Shown here: positions 25,509 to 34,908 of the stretch, piece by piece
Numbering within the stretch: position 1 is the first letter of the stretch
Layout: every line of letters starts with the position of its first letter
The notes under the pieces: generated by a model
The model's database searches: none
What the model saw: the letters and a program-made list of their open reading frames with translations, nothing else
Told to the model about the DNA's origin: nothing
Translations under genes and position numbers: made by a program
From: Stieleria sp. JC731
Lineage (GTDB): Bacteria; Planctomycetota; Planctomycetia; Pirellulales; Pirellulaceae
Assembly (NCBI RefSeq): GCF_020966635.1
Contig: NZ_JAJKFQ010000001.1
Location: 1-64,000, forward strand
Length of the DNA: 64,000 nucleotides
Direction: 5' to 3'

Positions 25509-26228
25509 GTGAATTCTAAGGCCCTCATCAAAGCGGCTCGAAAGTTATCTAAAGCGGTGGACGAACTTCATTTCGATGAGCCCGTCACGCATGTTTACAA
25601 TCCTCTGGCCTACGCTCGGAAATCACACGAGGCATATTTGTCCTTCGTCGGTGACAATGTCTCGGTCGTCTTCTTGGGGATGAATCCCGGCCCCTGGGGG
25701 ATGGCTCAAACTGGGGTTCCGTTCGGCGAGATCGCCGCTGTCCGCGACTGGATGAAGATCGATCAGCCGATCGGCAAGCCTGCTGTGGAGCACGAGAAAC
25801 GTCCCGTCGAGGGACTTAGCTGCAGCCGCAGCGAAGTCAGTGGGCGGCGATTGTGGGGCTTGTTCCAGGAGCGATTCGGATCGCCCAAAGCTTTCTTTAA
25901 AAAGCATTTCGTGCTGAACTACTGCCCCTTGGTATTCATGGAGAGCAGCGCTCGAAATCGGACACCGGACAAGCTGCCCGCGGCCGAGCGGGCCCCCTTG
26001 GATGCTGTCTGCGACGATCACCTGCGTTCGGTGCTGAAGGTGCTTGCGCCACAACACGCCGTCGGTGTGGGGGCTTACGCGGAGGCCTGTCTAAAGCGTG
26101 TTGTTGCAGACCTTCAATCGCCGCCGCAAGTTTCCAGGATTCTGCATCCCAGTCCGGCGTCACCTGCGGCCAATCGCGACTGGGCCGGAACGGCCACCAA
26201 GCAGCTGAGCGAATCCGGCATTTGGTAG
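25509..26228 (+). CDS. SMUG1-type uracil-DNA glycosylase
   Basis: A 239-residue DNA-repair enzyme that removes uracil (and related oxidised bases) from DNA. The first active-site block GMNPGPWGMAQTGVPFGE (Asn59) and the second block HPSPASPAANRDW (His213) are the SMUG1 family signatures. It starts at GTG (25509), with AAAGG about 10 bases upstream, directly after the AroE-like gene. SMUG1 enzymes are common in animals and sporadic in bacteria, including planctomycetes. Confidence 0.92.
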   Translation: MNSKALIKAARKLSKAVDELHFDEPVTHVYNPLAYARKSHEAYLSFVGDNVSVVFLGMNPGPWGMAQTGVPFGEIAAVRDWMKIDQPIGKPAVEHEKRPVEGLSCSRSEVSGRRLWGLFQERFGSPKAFFKKHFVLNYCPLVFMESSARNRTPDKLPAAERAPLDAVCDDHLRSVLKVLAPQHAVGVGAYAEACLKRVVADLQSPPQVSRILHPSPASPAANRDWAGTATKQLSESGIW

Positions 26229-26420
26229 TGCTTGCAGGAGGGCGGCGAAGCGGTCTTTGCCGGCGACCAGTGACGCGGCGAGATTGGGATCTTCAAAGTC
26301 ACCCTGAACCTTCTGGGGCACTTTCGTTACATTAACTGGACTTTGGCCGGATGACGTCTTCGTGTCATTCTTAAACCGGTCAGAGCTACCCATTCGAAAT
26401 CAATTCGCCGAGATCAGCAC

Positions 26421-27818
26421 GTGAGCCAACCTGCCGCCGAACCAACCGAGTCGATTGCCGATTCTCTTCGCCAAGACGAACGCATCATCGAAGCGAAACG
26501 CTTGATCCGGGAGGCGGTGGAGGAACATGCGTCGCGTTTGCAGGTTCGTCCGGCGCAGTCTGAGTTGAAGGATAGCTATTCTGATTGGCTTGACCGTTTG
26601 ACGGCGGTTCGTGGCGGCCCACCGATCTGGCCCTACCTGACATCGGGGCTTGGACGTGGCCCTTACGTTGAATTGGCCGACGGCAGCGTCAAACTGGACT
26701 TTATTGGTGGGATCGGCGTTTACGGTGCCGGGCATAGTGATCCGGGCATGATCGATGCTGCGGTTGGGGCTGCCATCGAAGACACCGTGATGCAGGGCAA
26801 CTTGCAACAGAACCCTGCCAGCGTCGTGATGATGGAAAAGCTGATCAAGCTTGCCCAACAAGGCGGCGCGTCGCTTCCGTACTGTTTGTTGACGACAAGC
26901 GGTGCGATGGCCAATGAAAATGCGCTGAAGATCGCGATGCACAAAGCGACTCCGGCAGATCGAGTGATCGCGTTTGAGAATGCATTCGCGGGACGTTCGT
27001 TGGCGATGGCTGCCGTTACCGATCGGCCAAACTATCGTGCAGGGCTACCAGTAACGGTCGCGGTGGATTACTTACCTGCCCGCGACGTGACGGATCCCGA
27101 AGGCAGCCGCAAGCGAGCGGTGGCCGAACTGCATCGATTGTTAAAACGTCACCCCGGTCGCTATGCCGCGTTTTGGGCCGAGCCAATTGCCGGTGAAGGC
27201 GGTTACTATCCCGGTAGCAACGATTTCTACGCGGCCTTGTGCGAGCCACTGAAAGAAGCTGGCGTGCCGATCATTTTCGATGAGATCCAAAGCTTTTCGC
27301 GTACCAGCAAGCCGTTCGCATTTCAGCACTATGGTTTGGATAAGTACGCCGACATTGTGACCGTTGGCAAAGTGACGCAGGTTTGTGCAACGCTTTACAG
27401 TGACGCGATGAAGCCGACAGGGCCAATCCTGAGCCAGACGTTTACCGGTTCGACCGCATCGATCGCGACCGGCATCGAAACGCTGGATCGATTTGAGCAG
27501 CGTGGATGTTTCGGTGCTGACGGAACCAACATGCAATTGGCGAAGTACTTTCAGGACCAGTTAGCAGCCTTGGCCGATGAGTTTCCTAATCAGATCGCGG
27601 GGCCATTTGGTGAAGGGTTGATGATCGCATTCACGCCCGGCGATGGCAGTTTCGATGCGGCGAAATCGATGATGATGTCGCTGTTCGAAATCGGATTGCT
27701 GGGGTTCGTTTGCGGTGGCGGTCCAACTCGAATTCGTTTTCTGCCGCCCCCGATCGTGACGACGCAGGAGCATATCGATCACGCGATTTCGTTGCTTCGT
27801 CAGGTGCTTGACGCATAG
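26421..27818 (+). CDS. Class III pyridoxal-phosphate aminotransferase
   Basis: A 465-residue fold-type I aminotransferase. The PLP-contacting Asp is in IIFDEIQSF (Asp287) and the Schiff-base Lys in TVGKVTQV (Lys317). LTTSGAMANENALKIAM holds the phosphate-binding region and FTGSTASIATGIETLD the other side of the pocket. The family includes acetylornithine, GABA and lysine-6-aminotransferases; the GKxTQVC stretch recalls lysine-6-aminotransferase, but the match is too short to name the substrate. The start ATG at 26421 gives a normal length. Stands alone, with 190 bases upstream. Confidence 0.88.
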   Translation: MSQPAAEPTESIADSLRQDERIIEAKRLIREAVEEHASRLQVRPAQSELKDSYSDWLDRLTAVRGGPPIWPYLTSGLGRGPYVELADGSVKLDFIGGIGVYGAGHSDPGMIDAAVGAAIEDTVMQGNLQQNPASVVMMEKLIKLAQQGGASLPYCLLTTSGAMANENALKIAMHKATPADRVIAFENAFAGRSLAMAAVTDRPNYRAGLPVTVAVDYLPARDVTDPEGSRKRAVAELHRLLKRHPGRYAAFWAEPIAGEGGYYPGSNDFYAALCEPLKEAGVPIIFDEIQSFSRTSKPFAFQHYGLDKYADIVTVGKVTQVCATLYSDAMKPTGPILSQTFTGSTASIATGIETLDRFEQRGCFGADGTNMQLAKYFQDQLAALADEFPNQIAGPFGEGLMIAFTPGDGSFDAAKSMMMSLFEIGLLGFVCGGGPTRIRFLPPPIVTTQEHIDHAISLLRQVLDA

Positions 27819-27939
27819 CATGTGCGTGTTGGACGCGTTTTGTCTGCGAATTCGTCTTGCATTAAACCAACGGTGATGCGCAGATTGCTAAGATGAAGGT
27901 CTATTCTACGCACCTGAACTTAGCTATCGGACTAGTCCC

Positions 27940-28704
27940 TTGAACGCAAAAACAACGCGCACGCCCGTGTCGGTCGATGACCTTCAGGAGCTGTACAGCG
28001 AGCTTCGCGGCAGTAGTGCAGGTCCTGCGTTGATGGATGCTCGAGCCTTTTTTCTAGAAAGGCAAATGCAGGATGCACACGCCAAGCTTTCGGAGTCTTA
28101 TGAGACGTACAAAGAAAGCCGACGTCGCATTTTGAGGCAGGATCCGGAACAGCAGTTTGAGGCGAAGGCCCCAGACCGCGAACGCCAAGTCCGTCGACTC
28201 GTTCGGCGTCAGGAAAAAGCGCGAGATTTGCTCGCGCGTTTTGAAGACTATCTAGGGCAAATCGAACGCCTGGCGGCCAAGGAAGTTGCACGTGAAGAGG
28301 CGAAGGTCCAACGCGACTCGACGCCGGCATCCGAGGCTGATTCATCCGATGAAGTAAAACAGCCATCGGGTATCCAAACTCTAAAGCCGACCGACGTTGA
28401 CGTTCAGTACATCAAACAGTTCAGCCAATTGATCGGCGATCGGCAGTTGGATTTGATCAACACACGCTACGATTTTAAAGCGCTGGATCAAGTCGAAGAC
28501 GTGGTTGTCGACGGTGTTTATTTGCTGCGGAAAGGCGATCGATGTTTCTTATTGGAAGCAGCTGTCGATCAAGATGACCCGGCGAAGCTGCATTGTTCTG
28601 ACTTGGCTAATCCCAAAACGCGAGTCATTTTGAGTCCCGAGCAAATGGTTCGGTTGAGCCAAAAACGACAAGTCGTTTTGTTGCTGGCTCGTGAGCAAGG
28701 TTGA
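27940..28704 (+). CDS. Coiled-coil protein of unknown function
   Basis: A 254-residue soluble protein. Residues about 35-125 are a long charged helix suited to a coiled coil (RQVRRLVRRQEKARDLLARF). An acidic Ser-rich linker follows, and the last 115 residues look like a compact mixed domain (VDVQYIKQFSQLIGDRQLDL, DGVYLLRKGDRCFLLEAA). The start is TTG at 27940; the first in-frame ATG (28033) would remove the beginning of the helix. No known family recognised. Ends convergently with the sulfatase downstream. Confidence 0.6.
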   Translation: MNAKTTRTPVSVDDLQELYSELRGSSAGPALMDARAFFLERQMQDAHAKLSESYETYKESRRRILRQDPEQQFEAKAPDRERQVRRLVRRQEKARDLLARFEDYLGQIERLAAKEVAREEAKVQRDSTPASEADSSDEVKQPSGIQTLKPTDVDVQYIKQFSQLIGDRQLDLINTRYDFKALDQVEDVVVDGVYLLRKGDRCFLLEAAVDQDDPAKLHCSDLANPKTRVILSPEQMVRLSQKRQVVLLLAREQG

Positions 28705-28731
28705 TTGGGTTTCGGTGACTGAGCTTACGCG

Positions 28732-28757
28732 CCCTCCACGGAGTGAAGGGCGACAAT
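28732..28757. repeat. Short interspersed hairpin repeat (CGGAGTG family), copy 2
   Basis: CCCTCCAC-GGA-GTGAAGGG followed by CGACAAT, matching the element at 12855-12879 with a few changes that largely keep the hairpin. It lies between the convergent ends of the coiled-coil gene and the sulfatase. Confidence 0.6.
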
Positions 28758-28778
28758 AAAATCAGCATTGAGATCCAA

Positions 28779-30356
28779 TCAATCGGTAAACGGCGATCGT
28801 TCAAAGATGACATCGTTGCTGACTCGTGGGTCGCCGGTGCTTTTCATCTCATCAAGCAGTCGTTCATAAAGTCGATCGCGGACATCAGCGTGCTGACTGT
28901 CGAGGGCCAGATTCGTCATGCAATGTGGATCTTCCTTCATGTCGTACAGTTCAAACATTGGGCGACGTCCGAGCGCGAAGTCATAGAACCTTGGCTCGGT
29001 TTGTCGATTCGTCACGATCCAAGCTTTCGTCGGACTGGCATCCATATCCCCAAACGCCGAGATCGTGTTTTCACGCAACGTTTCAAAGTTGGGAAGCGTT
29101 TCTTCAAAACTCGGTCCGTCGCCCATCGGCCAACGTTCGGGGGCAAAGTTTACGATCAGTAGATGTTCGTGAGTGCGAATGGCACGTTGTGGATAAGGCA
29201 GCTTTCCTTCGCGAGCCACACCGACGTGGCGCTCGCGACCGGTGAAAACTGCATCACGTGTTGGTTCGATGCGTCCTTCCTTGTCGCTACCAAGTAAGCC
29301 GATCAGCGAACGAGCGGTCATTGCTTCGGGAGCCGCGAGGCCTGCGGCTTCCAAGAACGTGGGTGCCAAATCGGGTAGCGAGACGAAGTCATCGACGACA
29401 CGGCCCGGGTGCTTGATACCGGCGGGCCAATGGATCGCTAGTGGGACATTGGTTCCCAGGTCGTAGAGGTTGCATTTCCCACGCGGCACACCGGGAATGC
29501 CATGGTCACCGCTGACGACAAGGATCGTATTTTCGAATTCACCGATACGTTTTAGTTCTTCGATCAGGACACCGACGGCAGCGTCAAACGCTTGGACTTC
29601 GCCCAGATAGTCGGCGAAGTCTTGGCGGACCGCATCGACATCTGGAAGGTAGGGCGGAAGCTTGCCCTTGAGGTCATCTGGGTTGATGTTCCAAAGTTCT
29701 TGCGCGCTTCCTTCGATCCATTTTCGGTGACAATTGGTGGGGCCGAACCAATAGCAGAACGGGGTGTCGTTCGATGCGTTTTGACCGTTCAGGAATGACT
29801 GAAAATTCAAGCGAACCTCTTCCAGCAGCTTTGCCTTCGCGGCTTCGCGATCATTCGCAGCCATCGCGTTTTGAGAGAAGCCATTGAATTTTCGTCCGTG
29901 CTTAACGAACGCGGTCCGTTTGCCGCCGTGTGGTGCATCGGCAGGTCGTCCCGGCGACCAGACTTTATAGGTGTGCCCAATTCGATAGCCGGCTTTTTCC
30001 ATGATCAACGGATAGGCTTCGTTGCTAAAGTCCCAGATGGCACCTTGCAAAATCGATCCCCGACCACACCGCCAAAAGTGTTGCCCTGATAAAAGTGAGC
30101 TTCGGCAGGGCGTGCACGAAGGCGCGCTCACATAGGCGTGATTAAAGAGCACGCCGTCTTTTGCCAACGCATCAAAATTGGGTGTCGAAACGACATCGGA
30201 TGGTCCGCCCGGTGCTGCTTCGGCATAGATACTGGCATACTTTCCCCAGTCGTCGGCAAAAGCCATCACGATGTTGGGACGTTCGTCGGCAAGCGAGGTG
30301 AGCGAGCAAAGTAAAAGGAAGAGACTGGCGAGTCCAAGACGATTCATGAAAGTCAT
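28779..30356 (-). CDS. Secreted sulfatase, N-sulfoglucosamine-sulfohydrolase-like
   Basis: A 525-residue sulfatase with signal peptide (RLGLASLFLLLCSLTSLADE). NIVMAFADDWGKYAS is the metal-binding start, and CTPCR with Cys81 is the formylglycine motif, where the fourth position is Cys instead of the more usual Ser or Ala. ILVVSGDHGIP carries the second metal site. The overall order with PTPTRD-like QFGP and RAIRTHEHLLIVNF resembles heparan N-sulfatase-type enzymes. Substrate is expected to be a sulfated sugar polymer. Encoded alone on the minus strand. Confidence 0.9.
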   Translation of the reverse strand: MTFMNRLGLASLFLLLCSLTSLADERPNIVMAFADDWGKYASIYAEAAPGGPSDVVSTPNFDALAKDGVLFNHAYVSAPSCTPCRSSLLSGQHFWRCGRGSILQGAIWDFSNEAYPLIMEKAGYRIGHTYKVWSPGRPADAPHGGKRTAFVKHGRKFNGFSQNAMAANDREAAKAKLLEEVRLNFQSFLNGQNASNDTPFCYWFGPTNCHRKWIEGSAQELWNINPDDLKGKLPPYLPDVDAVRQDFADYLGEVQAFDAAVGVLIEELKRIGEFENTILVVSGDHGIPGVPRGKCNLYDLGTNVPLAIHWPAGIKHPGRVVDDFVSLPDLAPTFLEAAGLAAPEAMTARSLIGLLGSDKEGRIEPTRDAVFTGRERHVGVAREGKLPYPQRAIRTHEHLLIVNFAPERWPMGDGPSFEETLPNFETLRENTISAFGDMDASPTKAWIVTNRQTEPRFYDFALGRRPMFELYDMKEDPHCMTNLALDSQHADVRDRLYERLLDEMKSTGDPRVSNDVIFERSPFTD

Positions 30357-30673
30357 CGGGAGGAGAGAGAGGCGGGGAGGTCAAAGTCGACTGCATCAAA
30401 CGACCAAGATAGCTGGTCAAGTTTGGTCGTGCTGGTTTTATAAAACGAGGTAGCCGATTTAGCGTTGTGTTAGTAGCTGGGTTGCGACTGTATCGACAAC
30501 GAAAGGATAGGCAGTCAAACGCCTAAGCCATCAGATAAGGCATCGCTCAATAATGGGAGTTGTAGTGAACGCGTAAAAACTTGCATGGGGGGCGTGATTG
30601 CGTCATGATTCGGGTTCTAGATCTGAAGTTGATGACTCGATCTTCCCACTCCTCCCAGGCAAGAGTCTTCTCA
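30357..30673. other. Intergenic region between divergent sulfatase and STN-domain genes
   Basis: No gene is supported. It must hold two divergent promoters. An in-frame extension of the downstream gene to 30581 is possible but its residues are not signal-like, so I leave it out. Confidence 0.45.
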
Positions 30674-31483
30674 ATGTTAATTGTCCATCGAACTCTGTTC
30701 TTGCTGGTCGCCATCGCTATTGGCTCTATAGCAACCGATGTGAATGCCCAGACCAATGATCCGTTTGGGGCTCCGGATGATCCCTTTGGTCGATCGCAGG
30801 ATCCCTTCGACCCAACCGAGGTTTCGAAGCCAGCCTCAATAGCTGATTTAAACAAGCAGGCGAGGCCTCAGTCCAAGGCCAGTGAGGTAGTGTCGGTTCG
30901 ATCGAGCATTGATGACGCCAAGTTCTCTTCCGATTCAGAACGACGTATCAGAGCCGCATTAAATGATGAAACCTCTCAGACCTTTATCCAAACCCCACTG
31001 AGTGACGCGGCAAGAGCTCTTTCGAGTTCACACAAGATTCCCATTGTGCTTAATCTCCGAGCACTCGAAGAGATCGGGCTCGATGCAGATGTCCCCGTCA
31101 CCATTGATTTGCGAAACGTCAAGCTACGTTCGTTTTTGCGGCTGATGTTGTCTGATTTAGATATGGCCTATCTGGTTAAGGATGACGTTCTGCAGCTGAC
31201 AACGGTTGAGGCTGCAGAAGGTAACCTGACCGTCGAGATTTACACCCTCGAAGGATCGCTCGCTGAACGTGGTGCTGAAGTCACCAAGGCGATCACGTCG
31301 GTCATTGTGCCAGACATTTGGGAGGGTGTCGGTGGACCTGCGAGTGCGATTTCAATTGATCATGTCATCATCGTTTCGGCGACCAGTGATGTGCATCACC
31401 AAGTCGATCTGTTCCTTTCAAAGTTGGCAGCCGCATACGGCGCTGGGACAACCGCGGCAGTTCGGCAAACAGGAGGACACTGA
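30674..31483 (+). CDS. Secreted protein with secretin/TonB N-terminal (STN-like) domain
   Basis: A 269-residue exported protein. A clear signal peptide (LIVHRTLFLLVAIAIGSIAT, cut after VNAQ) is followed by a Pro/Asp/Phe-rich spacer repeating DPFG/DPFD, then an STN-like fold at about 100-185 (TPLSDAARALSSSHKIPIVL, VPVTIDLRNVKLRSFLRLML) and a further alpha/beta piece. STN domains usually sit at the start of secretins or TonB receptors; here the domain stands without the barrel, a form frequent in planctomycetes. The start at 30674 is chosen for the signal peptide. Function unknown. Confidence 0.72.
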   Translation: MLIVHRTLFLLVAIAIGSIATDVNAQTNDPFGAPDDPFGRSQDPFDPTEVSKPASIADLNKQARPQSKASEVVSVRSSIDDAKFSSDSERRIRAALNDETSQTFIQTPLSDAARALSSSHKIPIVLNLRALEEIGLDADVPVTIDLRNVKLRSFLRLMLSDLDMAYLVKDDVLQLTTVEAAEGNLTVEIYTLEGSLAERGAEVTKAITSVIVPDIWEGVGGPASAISIDHVIIVSATSDVHHQVDLFLSKLAAAYGAGTTAAVRQTGGH

Positions 31484-31546
31484 TCTTCCGTGGCTTGTGC
31501 TAATCGCAAAGTAGTGTCATTGCCGTGTCTGTATTGCTGCGATGAT

Positions 31547-33397
31547 TCAGGAAGCTGGATTGCGGGGCGCTAGCGGCTTAAAAGAACACGCGATGGCTGC
31601 GATCAGTGAAATCAAAAGATCCCAAATGAAAGGGTTCAGACCTAACAGTTCGTAGGGGCGGAATTCACCATGCTGATAAAAGCCCCAGCCGGTCAATAGG
31701 AGATGCATCAACGTTCCGCCTGCCATTCCCGCGATCGCTCCGGTCGCGGTCATCGGCTTCCAGTAGAGAGACAAGACTACCGGAACTAAAAAGCAAGCGG
31801 CCAAGCCGCCGCTGGCGAACACGATCAAGTCTTGCAAGAACATGGGTGGATTGACCACCAGCAGCACGGCTAAGACACCGATCGTGACGGTGACGAAATG
31901 GCTTAGTCGCCGCAATGTCTTTTCATTGGCGTTCGTATCGATCCGTTTTTGATAAATATCACGAACGACCGAAGAAGATACGAGAAGCAAAAAGCTGTCG
32001 ACGCTAGACATGACCGCTGCGAAAGGGGCGGCGACGAGCAATCCTGCGAGCCAGGGAACGCCAGCAGTACTGGTCAGCTTTGTCGCAAAGTCCGGCATGG
32101 TTCGATCCGGATCAATCTCCATGCCGGGCATTAGGACGCGGGCGCAACAAAAGATAACGATCAGTGAAAGGTAGATGACGGCGTAATAGATGGAAACCGT
32201 GATGATCGAAAACCGCAGGGTGCGGCTATCTTTGAAGGCCATCAATCGAACCATATTGGCAGGCTGTCCGGTTGCACCAAAGGGCCAAAAAATGAAAAAG
32301 CTGATCGCGGTCCCAATCGCCAAGAATCCTACGTCGCTGGTCGCACTCGGACCAGGGTTGCTGACGTAGACGCCTTTTTGTCCAGCGCCGAATTTGTAAG
32401 GCGTGGTTTCTCGGACGGTCACGGTGATATTTTCAGCGATTAAGTCTGTCTTGATCTGCTTGATTTCTTCAGGTGTTGTTAGTCGTAATGCTTCGATCGG
32501 TTCGCCTTGCGATTCAGGCTGGACTTCACAGGATTCGGCCGTACGAAATGCGTTTTCACCTTGGCGGATCCAAGTGCCTTTGGGGATAACCGACGGGCTT
32601 GTGGTTTGCTTCGTTTCGCTTAAGACGATTCGACAAAACTCGGGCGGTGTCATCTCGGCCAGCTTTGTCGTCGCGTTGGCCAAGCCACCGACTTGAAACA
32701 AGGCCAGTGCTAACATTCCAATGACGCCGACAAACATGACAATCCCTTGCATGACATCAGTCCAAACGACTGCTCGAAATCCGCCGTAGACGACGTACAT
32801 GATGACGGCAGCTGAAAAGAGAACCAGGCAAACGAGATAGTCACCTGACGCTTGGTTGATCCACGGAATGGAATGCGTCAACTGCGATGTAATGTCAGCG
32901 AAAGATCGAAACGTCGGTTCATTGGCCAGCAGGGTGCTCAGTATTTTTCCGCCAGCTTTGAATTGAGCCAGCAGGTAAAAGAACATAAAGAACACCAGCA
33001 ACGAGGTCGCTACCAGGGCAACTTGGGGACTGGCAAACCGGGCACCAAGGATTTCTGGAATGGTCACCGCATCGTGCTTGCGTGCGATTTGGTTGAGACG
33101 TTTGCCGATCAGCCCCATCGACATCAAAGGGAGCATCATGAATCCCGCTATCCAGAATGCGAGGGTCCACCCATGCGTATAGATCAGCGCCGGGAAGCCC
33201 ATGAAGCTTCCGCCCGAAGCGTTCGTTGCAGCAAAAGTTAAAGCGAACGCCCAGACCCCGAATCCGCGACTGCCCAAGAAATATTCACCAACGAATTCCT
33301 TGCCTTTTGAAAATCGCTCGGAAACGATCGCAAGCAGTAGGACAGCGACCGTGTAGATCAGGAAGGTCACCAGTGCGGCGTTGGATTCACTTTCCAT
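31547..33397 (-). CDS. Sodium:solute symporter (SSS family)
   Basis: A 616-residue inner-membrane transporter with about 13 hydrophobic segments. SSS landmarks include GSRGFGVWAFALTFAATNAS in the first helices and VVYGGFRAVVWTDVMQGIVM. A roughly 100-residue polar insert at about 260-360 (with Thr/Glu/Lys-rich sequence) faces outside or inside between segments and is longer than usual. The ATG at 33397 has GAGG/GGAG close upstream and lies within the end of the small upstream gene (11-base overlap), so they are coupled. With the dipeptidase it suggests uptake of a peptide-derived amino acid. Confidence 0.9.
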   Translation of the reverse strand: MESESNAALVTFLIYTVAVLLLAIVSERFSKGKEFVGEYFLGSRGFGVWAFALTFAATNASGGSFMGFPALIYTHGWTLAFWIAGFMMLPLMSMGLIGKRLNQIARKHDAVTIPEILGARFASPQVALVATSLLVFFMFFYLLAQFKAGGKILSTLLANEPTFRSFADITSQLTHSIPWINQASGDYLVCLVLFSAAVIMYVVYGGFRAVVWTDVMQGIVMFVGVIGMLALALFQVGGLANATTKLAEMTPPEFCRIVLSETKQTTSPSVIPKGTWIRQGENAFRTAESCEVQPESQGEPIEALRLTTPEEIKQIKTDLIAENITVTVRETTPYKFGAGQKGVYVSNPGPSATSDVGFLAIGTAISFFIFWPFGATGQPANMVRLMAFKDSRTLRFSIITVSIYYAVIYLSLIVIFCCARVLMPGMEIDPDRTMPDFATKLTSTAGVPWLAGLLVAAPFAAVMSSVDSFLLLVSSSVVRDIYQKRIDTNANEKTLRRLSHFVTVTIGVLAVLLVVNPPMFLQDLIVFASGGLAACFLVPVVLSLYWKPMTATGAIAGMAGGTLMHLLLTGWGFYQHGEFRPYELLGLNPFIWDLLISLIAAIACSFKPLAPRNPAS

Positions 33398-33746
33398 CTC
33401 CCTCGACCTCCGCTGAATTTGCCGGATCAACTGCGTCAGCAGAATCAATTTCAAGCGAGTCGTTCTGAATCTTTAGCAACGCAAACCAGACAGAGATCGT
33501 TGTCGCCAACAGCCATGGCATCAATACACCCCAGAACACCCAGGATGGGAATCCAAAAGTAAGTTGCAGAGGTTGGGCTGTTGTTTGATAGCCGTTGAGA
33601 CAGCAATAGCCGATGACCCAAAGGAAGCAGCCGCACCAGATCAATAGGATCCACTTGGCTTCACGGAGGCTATTGCGAAGCAGCGTTGAGTCTTCGAATT
33701 CCGTATCGAGCTTGTTTTGACAACGATTGCTAGATTCTGAATTCAT
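33387..33746 (-). CDS. Small membrane subunit of the sodium:solute symporter
   Basis: A 119-residue protein with two hydrophobic helices (WILLIWCGCFLWVIGYCCL and FPSWVFWGVLMPWLLATTIS) between charged ends. This is the size and shape of the small partner proteins (YhdT/DUF997-like) coded just before many SSS symporters. It overlaps the symporter start by 11 bases and follows the dipeptidase by 15 bases, so the three genes form one operon. Confidence 0.75.
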   Translation of the reverse strand: MNSESSNRCQNKLDTEFEDSTLLRNSLREAKWILLIWCGCFLWVIGYCCLNGYQTTAQPLQLTFGFPSWVFWGVLMPWLLATTISVWFALLKIQNDSLEIDSADAVDPANSAEVEGDGK

Positions 33747-33761
33747 GTGGCTGACGGCGTC

Positions 33762-34835
33762 TTAGGTCTTCTTCCAAGCGTTTCGAACCACTCGTAAGAA
33801 GTTTCCGTGGCAGATTCTTTCGAGATCAGATTCGCTGTAACCTTTCTGACGTAGCAATTCGACGAAGGTTAGCAGGTCTGCAATTGTATCCAGATCCGAA
33901 GGCGTTTGTTCGGTTCCGAAGCCACCGTCTAAATCCGTTCCGATACCGATATGGTTTACGTTGCCGATCAGTTGACAGATATGGTCGACATGATTGGTCA
34001 GTGCTCGCATGTTCGCGTCGGCATAGGTTTCATGGTTGGAGACCAACCGTTCCCAATTTGGGACGCCCATCCATATATCAAAAGCGACGCCGATTACCGC
34101 ATCCCGGCTGGCAAGCAGTTTGATTTGTCGATCGGACAGTTGTCTGGGGTTATCCACAATCGCGCGGCAATTGTGATGGCTTGCCCAAACCGGTCCACCA
34201 AACACATCCAGTGCATCGAAGAAGGTTTGTTCGCACAGGTGTGTCGCGTCCAGGATGATGCCCAGCTTGTCCATCTCGATTAACAATTCGCGACAAGGTT
34301 GCGTAAGCGGGCCATCCTTGTCATGTCCCAAAGCATATCGGCCGACGCCATAGTGGGCGGGACCGAGCGCACGAAGCCCGTCTTGATAGGAACGATGGAG
34401 GTCGTCGATGGTGCGAAGCGAATCAGCGCCTTCGAGACTAAGTATGTAGCCGATCGGCGAACTGTCCGGGGCGGCATCCCAGTTCTGCAAATGGTCATCG
34501 AGATCCGAAAGGTTACGGATCTGTCGAAGTTGCCCACATTCTTCCATCGCGCGATACCAAGCGAGCTGGCCTTGGGTCATCGCACGAGCTTGTTCGGGTG
34601 AATTCCAGCCGCCGCCCGCAGCGGCCGGTTTCATACAGCCGGCCAATTGGGTTGCGACGCAAAGGCCGATGCCCGCTTCACGCATTTGTGGAAAGGCGAC
34701 CGTGTTCTTTCCCCAGCCGGCGAGTTGGCTTTCGCCGGATTCAAGCAGCCGGATATCAGAGACGCTTTGACGAAGATCACGGTTGTAGGTGATCGCGTTC
34801 AGGCTGAGGTCAAGGTGGGCATCGAAGATCAGCAT
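33762..34835 (-). CDS. Membrane dipeptidase (M19 family)
   Basis: A 357-residue M19 metallo-dipeptidase. IFDAHLDLSL at the start supplies the first zinc ligands (H-x-D), SLEGADSL the bridging Glu, DATHLCE and ASHHNCRAIVDNPRQLSD the His ligands and the family signature, and GIGTDLDGGFG the last active-site block. No signal peptide, so it is probably cytoplasmic like other bacterial M19 enzymes. It hydrolyses dipeptides, some members also D-amino-acid ones. First gene of an operon with the symporter subunits, which fits import and cleavage of small peptides. It lies 73 bases after the sheath gene on the same strand. Confidence 0.92.
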   Translation of the reverse strand: MLIFDAHLDLSLNAITYNRDLRQSVSDIRLLESGESQLAGWGKNTVAFPQMREAGIGLCVATQLAGCMKPAAAGGGWNSPEQARAMTQGQLAWYRAMEECGQLRQIRNLSDLDDHLQNWDAAPDSSPIGYILSLEGADSLRTIDDLHRSYQDGLRALGPAHYGVGRYALGHDKDGPLTQPCRELLIEMDKLGIILDATHLCEQTFFDALDVFGGPVWASHHNCRAIVDNPRQLSDRQIKLLASRDAVIGVAFDIWMGVPNWERLVSNHETYADANMRALTNHVDHICQLIGNVNHIGIGTDLDGGFGTEQTPSDLDTIADLLTFVELLRQKGYSESDLERICHGNFLRVVRNAWKKT

Positions 34836-34908
34836 ATCGCGGTCATGGGGCTATCGAAGTCGTGACGGTGGTAGGATAACGCTGAACAGCACTTTGAGCT
34901 TTGCGAAG

